Assembly (NCBI RefSeq): GCF_003286085.1
Contig: NW_020825298.1
Coordinates: forward strand, 1,488,001-1,552,000
From: Drosophila persimilis
Taxonomy: Eukaryota > Arthropoda > Insecta > Diptera > Drosophilidae
DNA length: 64,000 nucleotides
Direction of reading: 5' to 3'
The notes beneath the pieces were generated by a model that was given only the letters and a program-made list of their open reading frames with translations, made no database searches and had not been told where the DNA came from. This document shows, piece after piece, positions 44,501 through 59,500 of the stretch (position 1 is its first letter; the number at the start of each line of letters is the position of its first letter). The translations under genes were made by a program, and so were the position numbers.

Positions 44501-47500
44501 GGTCGCGACACTTTTGCTGCACGCACGCCCTGTGCGACGCACAGTCGGAATTGAGAATACACTCTGGACGGCAGGCATCGTAGGGATTGCCGTAGTAATC
44601 CGGCAAACAGACGCACGAGGCAATGCCTCTCTGCTGACTGCATCGAGCATTGGCCCCGCAGGGATTCGGTTCGCACGGATTGCGGATGGGCTGATCGTGT
44701 TGCAGTACTTCTATGGCCGTTGTGGGGGGTATCGCGGGGGATTCGTAGGAGGGCCGACGTGCTGGCAGCAGACACGAGTTGAATGGATTACCCACCAGCC
44801 CGGGGGCACAAACACAGTTCGGCTGGTGATTGTACGTCCGGCAGATCGCATTGTAGCCGCAGAGACCGGGACAGGGATCCTGGCACTTCCAATTGATGCA
44901 CGCCCTGTCGCCGGGACACTCGCTGTTAGCAATGCACTCGGGTCGGCAGTAGGGTGGCACGCCCAGATACTCGGGCAGGCAGCGGCAGATGGCATTGAGG
45001 CCATCCTCATTGCTGCACTGTGAGTGGGGGCCGCAGGGAGTTGGCTGGCAGGGATCGATGGGTTCCCGTTGGACAGGAGCTAAACCGATAACCTGGCATT
45101 GGGAGTACGGACTGCCCGTGTACCCTGCCGGGCAAACGCACTGCGGACTGTGGTTGATCACATGGCATTCGGCCAGATAGCCACAGGCGCCAGGACAAGG
45201 ATCGCGACACTTTTGGTTAACGCACGAGAGGCTCGGGGAACACTCGGAGTCGCTGACGCACTCTGGCCGACAGTCGGGCGGACTGCCGTAATAGCCAGGC
45301 AGGCAGGTGCATTCCGCGCGAGAACCAATCTCTCGACACTGTCCATGGGCGCCACAGGGCGATGGCTGGCAGGGATGCAGCTGAATGGGTGAATCCTGCT
45401 GCTGCTTTGGCTGGCAAAGCACGAAAGGATTTCCCTGCTGGCCGTCCGGACAGTGACACAGGGCCACATGATTCTGGACTCTGCAGTGGGCTCCGGAGCC
45501 ACAAGTTCCCGGGCACGGATCCACGCAGCGATTGCGTATGCATGCCTTATCCGAGGGACACTCTGTGCTCAGCACGCACTCGGGACGACAGCCCGCATAG
45601 GGATCGCCCTGGTAGAGTGGCAGACAACTGCAGACGCCGTTCGAGCACTGGGCATTGGGACCACAGGGGGAAGGATGACAGGGATCATCTTCAACAACAA
45701 TAGGAGTCACTGGAGGCGGAGACGGAGCTGGCGCTGGATAGCAGCGGTAGAAGGGATCTCCAAGGTATCCTTGCGGACAAGAGCAGGTGGGGACATGATT
45801 GAGGACCGAGCACTGGGCGTACAGACCGCAGGCACCGGGGCAAGGATCGCGGCACTTCTGGTTGATGCACGCCCGATGGCCGGGACAGTCGGAGTTGAGG
45901 GTGCACTCGGGTCGACAGTGGGGAGGAGTGCCGTAGTAGGAGTCCAGACAGGTGCAGACACCTTGTCCGTACTCCTCGCGACACTGGGCATACTGTCCGC
46001 AGGGGGAGGGCACGCAGGGATCTACAGGAGACGACTGTCGAATGGGTTGATGGGGAGGTCGAGCAGGTAATGGCAGGCATCGGGTGAAGGCATCGCCGGT
46101 GTAGCCGGGCGGACAGGAGCACAGGGCTCGGTGTTGATGCGCCTGACAAATGGCATTCTGCCCGCAAGCGCCTGGACACGGATCGGAGCAATGTCTGGCC
46201 ACACAGGCCCTATCGTGGGGACACTCGGGATTGGTGGTGCATTCGGGTCGACAGGCAGGCGGCGAGCCATAGTAATCGGGCAGACAGCGACAGACAGCCT
46301 GTCCCTGGGCTACGCTACACTCAGAGTTGGGACCACAGGGCGGGGGCTGGCAGGGATTAACCGGTTCGATTGCTGGAGGGGTGCAGAAGGGTGCAAACGT
46401 GTTGGTCGATTGTGGGTTAGTGCAAAGGGTGGGTTGCTTACGTTCCGCCTGGATAGGCACCGCATGGCAATGGCGATAGGGATCCCCTCTGTAGCCGGGA
46501 TAGCAACTACAGCTGGGGATGTGATTGACGACCTGGCATTGGGCATTCGGTGCACAGCTACCAGGACAGGGGTCGCGACAATGTTGGTTCAAGCAGGCCA
46601 AATGGCCGGAGCAGTCCGAATTGACGACACACTCGGGTCGGCAGCCCTCGTAGGGATTGCCGTAGGTCTCGGGCAGGCACTGGCATGCCGCAGCTCCTCC
46701 TTGCTGTCTGCACATGGCATTGCTACCGCATGGGTTCTGCGCGCACGGATTGATCTGGTCTCGTTCCATTGCTGGTCTTGGACGGCAGCCCGTGTAGGGG
46801 TCTCCGATGTAGTCTCCAATGCACAGGCACGAGGGCACATGGCTCACGACCTGGCAGCTGGCTGCCTGTCCGCACAAACCAGGACACGGATCGCGGCACT
46901 TCTGCTGGATGCATGCCAATTGGTTCGGGCACTCGGAGGATGTTATGCACTCTGGTCGACAGTTGGGTGGCGGTCCTATGTAGCCTTCAAGGCACTTGCA
47001 GATGGCTTGATCGCCTTGTTCCGTGCACTGGGCATTCGATCCACATGGGGATGGATGACAGGGATTCACAGGGAGGGGCTCTCGCTGCACAACCGCTGGT
47101 GGTATCTGCTGACACAGGGAGAAGGCATTTCCCGCGTATCCTGCGGGACAACTGCAGTGCGGGACATGTCGGATGACCTGGCAGTTGGCAAATTGTCCGC
47201 AGGCCCCGGGGCAGGGATCGCGACACTGCTGATTGAGGCACGCCAAGTGGGGGGCACAGTCTGAGTTGATGGTGCATTCCGGTCGACATCTGGGCGGGAC
47301 ACCGAAGTATCCACTCAAGCAGGAGCACACGGCCTGCTGGTTGGCCTCGCGACACTGGGCATTAGATCCACAGGGCGATGGCTGGCAGGGATTAGGGGGC
47401 TCCACGGGAGAAGCTAAACAACAGACGGGGGAGGATGAATTAGGTGGAGGGGTTTCTTCAACAAAGCATTTCCAATGGAACCTACATTGAACAAGGATGG

Positions 47501-50500
47501 TCGTACACTGGATGAAGGCATTTCCGGAAGTCCCGGGTGGACAGAGGCAAATGGGTATGTGGTTGCGCACCTCACAAACGGCGCCCACACCACAGGCCCC
47601 CGGACAGGGATCCACGCATTTGCTGCGCTGACAGGCCCTGTCCCGGGCACACTCTGAATTCAGGACACACTCCGGGCGACAGCCCACATACGGATTGCCA
47701 TCGAACTCTGCGAGACAATTGCACTGTCCTCCGGCACTGCAAACGGCATTGGGGCCGCATGGCGAGGGATTGCAGGCATCCCGTAGTACTGGAACCGGAG
47801 CTGGAGGAGGTTGGGGTCTGCAGCTGACAAAGGGATTGCCCTGATAGCCAGGGGGGCAGCTACAGATGGGCGTGTGATTGATGACGTTGCACTGGGCCAG
47901 CAGGCCACAGGAGCCGGGACAGGGATCGCGGCACTTCTCGCTGATGCAGGTGAAGTGCGAGGCGCAGTCTGGATTGATCACACACTCTGGCTTGCACTGA
48001 GGCGGGACACCAAAGTATCCTGGCAGGCAGGAGCACACGGCCTGGGTGCCCTGTGCTCTGCACTGGCCGAAGGTGCCGCAGGGCGAGGGTGCACACGGGT
48101 CGCGGTAGATATCCTTGGGCGGAGCATCATAGCTAATGACGGGTCCTGCAAAGGGTTTGTTTGGTTTGTTGGTGTTAGGAAAGTCCAAAGGGTGGATCAT
48201 TGGAGTCTTACGGATCGGCTGGCAGCCACTGAAGGCATCTCCAGTGTAGCCGGGCAGACAACTGCAATGCGGACTGTGGTTGAGGACACGGCATTGGGCA
48301 TTGCTGCCGCAGATCCCCGGACAGGGATCGACGCAGTGGTGTTGCACGCATGCCCTGGTCAAGTCGCACTCGCTGGAGATGGTACACTCGGGCCTACAAG
48401 CAGGCGGGGATCCAACAAAGTCTGGCAGGCATTTGCATATAGCTTGACCATTCGCTTCGCGACAGTGGGCATTGGGTCCGCAAGGCGAGGGCTGGCAGGG
48501 ACGGGAGGCAATGGGTTCGGGCAGGGCTGCAGGGAGGACGAAAATGTGGGGTGAGTCTGCCAAGGGAACGTCAAGGAGTGTCTTACGATCACGCAGGAGG
48601 CTGCAATAGGTGTACGGATTGCCCTGGTAGCCCGCTAGGCACTGGCATTGTGGCAGATGATGGCGCACTTGGCACAGGGCATTGGAGCCGCAGGTGCCTG
48701 GACAGGGATCGCGACAGTGTTGATTGACACACGCCAAATGGCTGGGACAGTCCGTGTTGAGGACACACTCTGGACGACAGCCCTCGTAGGGATTGCCAAA
48801 GGTGTCGGGCAGGCACTGGCATGCCCCTGCTCCATTACGTTCGCTGCAAACGGCATTGGCGCCACAAGGACTGGGCACGCACGGATTGAGTGGTGTCTCT
48901 GGGACATCGCGCACCACTTGACAGCCAAAGAAGGGATTGCCATTGTATCCAGCGAGGCACGTACACATGGGCGTATGATTGATCACATAGCACTCCGCAT
49001 TCAGGCCACAGACTCCGGGGCAGGGATCGCGGCACTTTTCGTTGCGGCAGGCCAGATTCGTGGGACAATCGGAGTTGGATACGCATTCCGGCCGGCAGTC
49101 GGGTGGTGTGCCCACAAATCCAGCGAGGCAGCTGCATTGGGCGTTGATTCCTTGGACGCGACACTCTGCATTGGCGCCACACGGCGAGGGTTGACAGGGA
49201 TCCAGCGGAACAGGGTCCTGCCTGGCAGGTGCAGGCGGAGGTTGACGGTGGCATGCCACAAATGGATTTCCAGTAAACGATTGGATGCAGTGGCAGTTGG
49301 GACTGTGATTGATCACGCGACACTCGGCATTGAGGCCGCAGGATCCCGGACAGGGATCGCGACACTGTTGCTGCAGACACGCCAAGTGCAGCGGACATTC
49401 CGCATTGCTTACGCACTCCGGACGGCAGGATGGTGGCATGCCCACAAATTGTGGCAGACACGAGCACACGGCCTGGCCATTGATGCGACGACATTGGGCA
49501 TTTGGTCCGCAAGGCGAGGGCTGACAGGGATCGACTATGATGGGGGGATCCTGAGCTGGCGGCGGCAGTGGTCGGCACTGAGAGAAGGCATTGCCAGTCA
49601 TTCCCGGGGGACAATGGCACATGGCCACGTGTCGGTGGACCTCACAGATGGCACTGGATCCACAAGTGCCGGGACAGGGATCGATGCACTTGTTCCGCAC
49701 GCACGCCTTGTCCCAGTCGCATTCCGCACTCAGGACGCACTCGGGTCGACAGCCAATCAATGGATTTCCGATGAACTCTGGCAGACAGCTGCATCTTCCT
49801 TGCTGGCAGACGGCATTGGCACCGCACGTAATCGAGGCGCAGGGATCGCTGGTATCCTGTTGTGGTGGTGGATCGCGTGGCCGAGCATGGCAGGATGTGA
49901 ATGGGTTGCCAATCAGTCCTGGAGCACACTGACACGTGGGACTGTGGTTGATCACCGTGCAGAGGGCGTTGAAGCCACAGGCTCCTGGACAGGGATCGCG
50001 ACAGTTCTGCTGTTGACACGCCAGATGCGAGGGACAATCCTCGGCGATGGTGCATTCGGGTCGGCAGTTGGGTGGAGTGCCGTAGTACGCGGTGAGGCAG
50101 GTACAGGTGGCAGAGCCTTGGTTGTCTCTACACTCCGCATACTGGCCGCAGGGCGAGGGTAAGCAGGGATCGCGATACACATCCAAGAGCGGGGGAAGGG
50201 GTGCTAAAAAGGGGTAGGATAGATTTACAGATTCTTCTTCTGCTTGGGTGTAGACTCTTCTCTTACGTGGCAGGGGCAGGCATCGGGAGAAAGCATCGCC
50301 AGTGAACCCTGGACGACAACTACAGATGGGGGCATGCTGGAAGACGCGACATTCGGCATTGGAGCCGCACACTCCAGGACAGGGATCGCCACACTTTTTA
50401 TTGAGGCATGCCTTGTCACGGGAACACTCCCCATTCGAGACGCACTCGGGCCGACAGTTAGGCGGAGCCCCCACATATTCCGGTAGACACGAGCAGATGG

Positions 50501-53500
50501 CCTGCTCGTTGTTCTCACGACACTGGGAGTTGGGGCCACAGGGCGAGGGCTGGCATGGATTCACGTACTCCTTGAGAATAGCTAAGGACGGTTTGCGTAG
50601 GGTTAGGGCTAATCTTGGGACACAGACAGATCTTCAACTCACGTTTCTCTGGCAGACGACAGTAGCTGTAGGGATCCCCTAGGAATCCGCTGAGACAATG
50701 ACAAGTGGGAAGGTGATTGATCACGCGACAGGCAGCATTCAGGGCACAAACCCCGGGACACGGATCGCGGCACTTCAGCTGGTGGCAGGACTTATCTGAT
50801 GGACAGTCGCTGTCGGCCACACACTCGGGACGACAGGCCTCGTAGGGATTGCCATAGTATTCGGGTAGGCACTGGCAGGAGCCGGCATTGCCCTCGCGGC
50901 GACACACAGCATTGGCCCCACAGGGATTCGGGGAGCAAGGCTGGACATATTCGATTTGTTGAACGATCGGAGGCTGGTGGCAGGCGGTGAATGGATCCCC
51001 CGTGAAGCCGGGCAGGCAATGGCACATGGCGGCGTGGCTTATCGCATGGCACTGGGCATTGGAGCCACAAACGCCCGGACAGAGATCGCGGCAGTGCTGA
51101 CTGATGCAGGCCCTGTCAAAGGGACACTCCGAATTGGTCACACACTCTGGCCGGCAGTTGGGCGGCGTTCCAATGTAGCTGGGAAGACAGCTACACTGTG
51201 CCTGATCTCCCAGAGCAAGGCACTGGGCATAGGGTCCGCAAGGAGAGGGCTGACAGGGGTTCCTGGGGGGTTCCTCATCGCGACGCACTGGTTCCGGGAA
51301 GCAGCCCGCGAAGGGGTTGCCATTGTGTTGCGGCGGACAGCTGCAGATTGGAGCATGATTGACCACATGACAGAGGGCGTTGAAGCCACAGGTTCCGGGA
51401 CAGGGATCGATGCAGTGCTGCCGCTGGCAGGCCAGTCGCGGCAGACAATCCGAATTGTGGGTGCACTCGGGCCGACAATTGGGTGGCGTACCCACATAGT
51501 CCTCAATGCAGGAGCAGACGGCATTGTTGTTGAGTACGCGGCAACGGCTGTTGGGGCCGCACGGTGACGGTGCGCAAGGATCGGGTGGAGTCAATGCCAC
51601 AGGTGGGAACTCGCACTGGATGAAGGCATTGCCTGTCATCTGCTCTGGACAGCGGCACATGGCGATGTGATTGATCGTATCGCATATGGCATTGGGGGCA
51701 CAGGTACCCGGACAGGGATCCACACACTTGTGGCGCACACAGGCCCGATCCTTCGAACAGTCGGCATTCAGGACACACTCTGGGCGGCAGCCCCTGTAGG
51801 GATCCCCCTGGTAGTCCCCAATACACGAACACTGACCGTTCGAGCACTGAGCATTGGGTCCGCAGGGCGAGGGATGGCAGGGATCATCAAGGGCAATGGG
51901 TGTGGCTATGGGTGGAGTATAGGTAGGGGTTGTGAGATGTTTACAGCAGGATGCTTTTCCATTCGATTCTTACGTGGTGGCTGGGGTTCTGGGTAACAAT
52001 TGGTGAACGGATCTCCCACATATCTGGGGGGACACTGACAGCTCGGCACATGGTTACGCGTGGTGCAGAGGGCGTTGTAGGCACAGGAGCCGGGGCATGG
52101 ATCCACACACCTCTGGTTGATGCACGCCCGGCTGGACAGGCACTCGGAACTCTGGGTACACTCGGGTCGGCAGTTGGGCGGCAGACCAAAGTAGTTGGGG
52201 AGACAGCTACAGATGGCCTGACCCTGGGACTGCCTGCACTGGGCATTGGCACCGCAAGGGGACGGCTGGCAGGGATCGCTTACAATGTCGTAGAGTATAT
52301 GCGTTGTGGGAGCTGATCGAATGGGAAGGATGTTAAGAGGACATACACTCTCTGGGGAGGGGAGAAGCGACTTACGAGGCAATGGATAGCAACGGGTGAA
52401 TGGGTCTCCCGTGTAGCCTGGCTGACAGGAACAGAGTGGGGCATGGTTCATTCCAAGACAATTGGCATTGCTGCCACAGGCACCTGGACAGGGATCCACA
52501 CACTTGTGGCGCACACAGGCCCTGTCCAAACTACACTCCGAGGAGACCGTACACTCGGGACGACAGCCAGGCGGACTGCCCACGTACTCGGGCAGACAGG
52601 AGCAAGTGGCCAGGCCATTCAGTTCACGGCACTGGGAGTTGGGGCCACAGGGAGAGGGCTGGCAGGGATTCACATACTCACGAATGGCTGGAATGGGAGA
52701 GGGAAGAGCTCTATAGAGCGATACAGGGATTTCTGATGTCTGCTTACGTTTGGTCTCAATGCTACAATAGCTATAAGGATCTCCCACATAGCCGTTCTGG
52801 CAGTTGCAGGTGGGCAAATGATTGCGGACGTAGCACTCGGCATTCTGGCCACACACTCCGGGACAGGGATTGCGGCACTTCTGGTTTACACAGGCTCTGT
52901 TCGAGGCGCAATCGGAGTCCAGGACACACTCGGGACGACAGGCCTCATAGGGATTGCCGTGGTATTCGGGCAAGCACAGACAGGAGCCGACTCCATTCTG
53001 TTGCCGGCACTCGGCAAAGGCGCCACAGGGACTCGGATTACAGGGCTGCAGGACCTCTATGGGATCACGTACAACAATGGGATCACAGCGAATGAAGGGA
53101 TCCCCGCTGTATGCTGGCTGGCAGTGGCACATGGCACTGTGGCTAATGACGCGACAAACTGCAGATGTGCCACAAAGCCCTGGACAGGGATCTTTGCAGC
53201 GATTGTTCACACAAACTTGGACCGTGCTGCACTCGGAGTTGGATACACACTCGGGCCTGCAGTTCGGCGGAGTGCCAAAGAAATTGGCGAGACATGAGCA
53301 GGATGGTGTATCACCCACGGGCCGACACTCGCTGTTGGGACCGCAGGGAGATGGCTGGCAGGGATCTCGGAGCACCACATCCCTCACAGGTTCAACTGTA
53401 CACGGAACACATGGCAATAATTAGGTGACACTTCTGGTGATGGACTGGGGGTTAGACTTACAGATCCTATGACACTGAACGAAGGGATTGCCCGTGTAGC

Positions 53501-56500
53501 CAGGTCTGCAGCTGCAGAAAGGACTGTGGCTGACAGCTCGGCACTGGGCATGGGCGCCACAAGCTCCCGGACAGGGATCGACGCAACGCTGGTTCTGGCA
53601 CGCCAAATGGGGTGCACAATCGTAGTTGCTGCTGCACTCGGGTCGGCAGGCGGGGGGGACGCCAAAGTAGTTGGGGAGGCAGCTGCAGATGGCCTGATCA
53701 TTGCGCTCGCGGCACTCGGCATAGCTGCCGCACGGCGATGGGCTACAAGGATTGCGGTAGACATCCACTGCATCACGTACGGCGCTGCACTGGACAAAGG
53801 CATTTCCAGTCATTCCCGGGGGACAGTGGCACATGGCTATGTGGCTCTGGACTTCACAGATGGCATTGGCACCGCACGTGCCGGGACAGGGATCTGTGCA
53901 CTTTTGGCGAATGCAGGCCAGATGCCGAGGACACTCGGCACTCAGCACGCATTCGGGGCGGCAGGAGACATAGGGATCCCCCTGATAGTCGGCCACACAG
54001 CGGCACTGACCATCGCCCGAACAAATGGCATTGTTGCCGCAGGGACTGGGATTGCAGGGATCACGGGGTTCATCGTTGCTTGGAGGGGCTGTAGGGTTGG
54101 GATTAGCAAAGAGTTCTGAAGAGGTTAAGGTCAAGGTCTTACGTGGAGCTGGGTGGCAGGCCAAGAAGGCGTCTCCCACATAGCCCTGGAGGCACAGACA
54201 GCTGGGCACGTGATTGGTCACCCGACACTCGGTCTGCTGGCCACAGGCGCCGGGACAGGGGTCGCGACACCTTTGATTAATGCACGCCAAGTGGCTGGGA
54301 CACTCTGCATTGATGGAGCACTCGGGTCGGCAATGCGGGGGAGTGCCAAAGTAGTTCGGGAGACAGGAGCACACAGCCTGCTGTTGTTGGTTGCGGCAGG
54401 TGGAGTAAAGGCCACAGGGTGAGGGTGCACAGGGATCGCGGTAGGGGGCCACATCTCTTAGGGGTGGAGGAACTGTCGAGGGTCGTAAAGGATTAACACC
54501 ATTCTGGATCATAGTTCTGGATCGTTCCTTACTCTCTGGTCGTGGCAGACAGCGCACGAAGGGATCGCCCATCATGGCCGGGGGACACCTACAGATGGGA
54601 CTATGGTTTCGCACCTCACAGATCGCAAGCTGGCCACACACACCAGGACAGGGATCGGCACACTTGTAGCTGATGCAAGCCTGGGTGGAGGGACACTCAG
54701 AGCTGGAGGTACACTGGGGACGGCAGTTGGGCGGGGCTCCCTCAAACTCGGGGCCACAGGAACACACGGCCTGCTCGTTGACCACGCGACAAATGGCATT
54801 GGAGCCACAGGGCGATGGCTGACAGGGATTCACGTAGTCATGGACAATAGCTAGTGGTTTGGGTTAGGATACAATATACGCTTGGAATTAGTAACTAACT
54901 ACGACCAAAATTTAGTACAACTGCTAAGGATAGCGATAATTGGAACTAGCTTACGTTCTGGCGGTTGACTACAATAGCGATACGGATCGCCTATAAATCC
55001 AGGGAAGCAGCTGCAGATGGGCGTGTGGTTCACGACATTGCACTCGGCGTTCTGGCCACAGCTGCCGGGGCAGGGATCGCGGCACTTCTGCTGCTGGCAG
55101 GCTCTGTTCGCAGGACAGTCCGAATTGAGGACACACTCCGGACGGCAGCCCTCGTAGGGATTCCCGAAGAACTCCGGTAAGCACTGACAGGCGCCCGCTC
55201 CGTTCCGTTGTATGCACTCGGCGTTCGAGCCACAAGGCGAGGGATGGCACGGATTGATGATCTCCACATCGTGGACAATCGGCTGGCACTGGGTGAAGGG
55301 ATCGCCGGTGAGGCCCGCATCACAGATGCACATGGCCGTGTGGGAGACAACGCGACAAATGGCACTTATACCACACAGACCAGGGCAAGGATCGCGACAC
55401 TTCTGATTGATGCACGCACGATTCGATGGACACTCGGAGTTGGTCACGCATTCCGGCTTGCAGTACGGCGGAGAGCCAACAAATTCCGCCAGACAGGAAC
55501 ACGATGCTGTGTCCCCAACGGCCCGACACTCGGCATTGGGTCCGCAGGGGGAGGGTCGACAGGGATCGCGTGGCACGAGTTCCTCCCTCTGAGGAGGCTC
55601 GATGATCTGCTGGCAGCCCACAAACGGATTGCCCGTATAGTGGGGCAGACACGTGCAGAAGGGATTGTGATTGACGACACTACACTGGGCATTCCTGCCA
55701 CAGGCTCCAGGACATGGATCCACGCACTTTTGATTCACGCACGCCTCGAGAGACACACATTCCGCGTTCGAGGTGCACTCTGGTCGACAGAGTGGAGGGG
55801 TTCCAATATATCCTGGCACGCAGGAGCATACCGCCTGACCATTGGCCTCACGGCACTGTGAATTGGGGCCACAGGGTGATGGCTGACACGGCTGGACAAT
55901 GATTGGTGCTGTGGGAAGGGCGGAAGGAAATGGTTGGAATCTCTCTGGAAATTTGGAGTAGTTTCTGATGTCTGGGATGCTTACGTGGCACTGGTTGGCA
56001 CTGGATAAACGCATTGCCAGCATACCCCTCCGGACAGGTGCACATGGGCACGTGATTGAGGACCGTACAAATGGCATTGGGGGCACAGGTGCCCGGGCAG
56101 GGATCGAAGCACTTGTGACGTGCACAGGCCCGATCTCGCGAGCAATCCAAACTGGTGATGCACTCGGGACGACAGCCGATGTACGGATCCCCATGGTACT
56201 CAGGGATGCACGTGCAGACGCCTGCGTTGCACAGAGCATTTGCTCCACAGGGCGAGGGATTGCAGGGATCATCTAGCTCCACAGCTAAGGAGATCCGATC
56301 GTTAAAGCATTTCTGAATGGAACTACAAGGTCTTAAGGTCTTACGTGGTGGCGGTGGAGGTTGGGGCTGGCAGTGGGTAAACGGATCGCCCGTGTATCCC
56401 GGCGGACAGGTGCAGCTGGGCGTATGATTGATCACGTTGCAAGTGGCACCAAGGCCACAGGAGCCGGGACAGGGATTGCGACACTTCTCATTGATGCAGG

Positions 56501-59500
56501 CCTCTCTACTGAGACACTCCGCATTGATGCGGCACTCGGGACGGCAGTTGGGCGGAGCCCCCAAGTACCCAATCGAACAGGAACAGGCAGGAGCGTCGCC
56601 ATTCGAACGGCACTCGGCATACGGGCCACAAGGGGAGGGCACACAGGGATCGACTGGTGTCTTTTGCACTGGAGGAGCCACTGGCACAGCTTTTTGGGTA
56701 AAATTGGGAGATTAAAACACTTGGACCTCTGACTCCTGGTCGTTCCGGGGTCTACTTACGGGGTTTGGGTACACAGCGGTAGAAGGCATCGCCCGTGTAA
56801 CCGGCGCGACACGTACAAATGGGACTGTGGTTCACAACACGACAGGTGGCCTGCTCTCCGCAGGTATTCGGACAGGGATCGATGCACTTCTGGCCCACGC
56901 AGGCCTTATCCGGCGAGCACTCTGAGGATATGGTACACTCGGGACGACAGACAGGAGGCGCACCCACATATTCGGGAAGACAGGAGCAAACGGCCTGCTC
57001 GTTGGACTCACGACACTGGGAATTGGGGCCACAGGGCGAAGGCTGGCAGGGATTCAGATACTCCTTGATGGCTACAAAAATTAGAGCAGGGATTGTAGGC
57101 ATTGATCTCCAAGCGAATTTTTATGTCTAATGTCTTACGTTGGCGTTCAAGCAGGCACTGACGGTAGGGATCGCCCGAATAACCCGTGAGGCAGCTACAG
57201 CTGGGCACGTGGTTGAGGACATTGCAGATGGCATTCTGGCCGCAGGTTCCCGGGCAAGGATCCTCGCACTTCTGCTGCTGACACGCTCTGTTGGATGGAC
57301 AATCAGAGTTGAGGACACATTCCGGACGGCAGCCCTCGTAGGGATTCCCAAAGTATTCCGGCAAACACTGACAAGAGCCAGCATCCTGGCGCGAAGTGCA
57401 CCTGGCATTGACGCCACAGGGACTGGGGTTGCATGGGTCCAATCGATCCAACTGCTGGATTCTCTTCTCCGTACACTGGGTGAAGGGATCACCCTCCATT
57501 CCCTCGGGGCAGACGCAACTGGGAGTGTGCGAGAGCACACGACACTCCGCCAAGAGGCCGCACAGACCAGGACAGGGATCGCGACACTTCTGCTGGATGC
57601 AAGCCTGATGAGTGGGACACTCGGAGCTGGTAACGCATTCGGGCCGACAGTTCGGCGGAGCGCCAATGTACTCGGGCAGACAGGTGCACGACGGCGTCTC
57701 ATTGATCTCCCGGCACTGGGCATACGCGCCGCAGGGTGAGGGGAGGCATGGCTGACGCGGCGGCGGCACTGGCGGCTCAATGATCGGCTGGCAACTGACG
57801 AAGGGATTGCCCGTGTGGCGGTCCAAGCAGCGACAGAAAGGACTGTGGTTCGTCACATGGCACTGGGCACTGCGGCCGCAGACGCCCGGACAAGGATCGC
57901 TGCATTTCTGGTTCAAACATGCCAGGTTCAGGGGACATTCCGCGTTGCTGGTGCACTCCGGACGACAAAAGGGTGGACTGCCAATGAAGGGCGCGATGCA
58001 GGAGCAAATGGCCTGCTGGTTGGCCACGCGACACTGGGCATTCGGTCCGCAGGGCGAGGGCTGGCAGGGATTCTGCACGTCATCGAGTTCTGTAATATCC
58101 AAGACTTTGAAGGGACTCCAAATGCGGGGGACAGTCGATGGATTGGGCTTACGTGGCACAGGGCTACATTGGATGAAGGCATTTCCCTGCATTTCCGCGG
58201 GACAGCCACAGTTGGGAATGTGATTCAGGACCTCGCATATCGCATTCGTTCCACATATTCCGGGGCAGGGATCCACACACTTGTGCCGCACACAGGCGCG
58301 ACTACGATCGCATTCTGTGTGGAGGACGCACTCGGGACGACAACCGGTGTAGGGGTCGCCATGGTACTCCGGCAGACACGAGCATACGCCATTATTGCAG
58401 CGGCTATTGGAGCCACAGGGTGAGGGATAACAGGGATCTTGAGGTGGCAGTGGATCTTGAACTGGGATTTTGAAGACACATAAAACATTATTTCCATTGA
58501 ATGTGTAGGGCTGACCGAAGGGGGCTTACTTTTCTGCGGCGGTTCGGGATTACAAACGCTGAATGGATCCCCGATATACCCCAGAAGACAGCTGCAGATG
58601 GGCGTGTGATTGATCACATTGCACTGGGTGTTGAGGCCACAGGAGCCGGGACAGGGATCGCGACACTTCTGATTGATGCACGCCTGATGGCTGGGACACT
58701 CCGCATTGATGGAACATTCGGGTCGACAGTTGGGCGGCGGTCCTAAGAACTGGGGCAGGCAAGAGCACGAGGGTGTGCCATAGACATCGCGACACTGGGA
58801 ATTGGCCCCACACGGCGAGGGTACACAAGGATCAAGGGGTTCTCTTTCAATAGGTGCCTCAGGAGGAGCTGAAAAGTGGGTTTGATAGAATTTCTTCCAT
58901 GGTATTCGAAGTATTCTTTGTGGCTTACGGGGCTGACGGTAGCAGCGGGTGAATGGATCTCCGGTGTATCCGCTCAGACAGCTACAGATGGGATTGTGAT
59001 TGCGAACGCGACACTCGGCCTGCTGACCGCAAACATTCGGACAGGGATCCACGCATTTGCGATTCACACACGCCTTGTCGGCGGCACATTCCGAGCTGCT
59101 GGTGCATTCCGGCCGACAAGCCGGGGGACTGCCAATGAACTCGGGGAGGCAGGAGCACACAGCCTGATCGTTGATCTCGCGGCAACGCGAGTTGGGACCG
59201 CAGGGTGACGGCTGGCAGGGATTCACATAGATGGCTACGGCTAAAAGGAACACGATGGTCAGAGAAGATCATTGGGGAGACAGAGGACGGGATACTCTTA
59301 CGTGGTTCGTTCTCTACGATGCGACACAGGGTGTAGGGGTCTCCGGTGTAGCCAATCAGACAATTGCATGTGGCCAGGTGATTAACCACCTGGCACTCGG
59401 CGCTCTGACCGCACACTCCCGGACAGGGATCGCGGCACTTCTGATTCACGCAGGCTCTGTTCGAAGGACAGTCGGAGTTCAGGACACATTCGGGGCGGCA

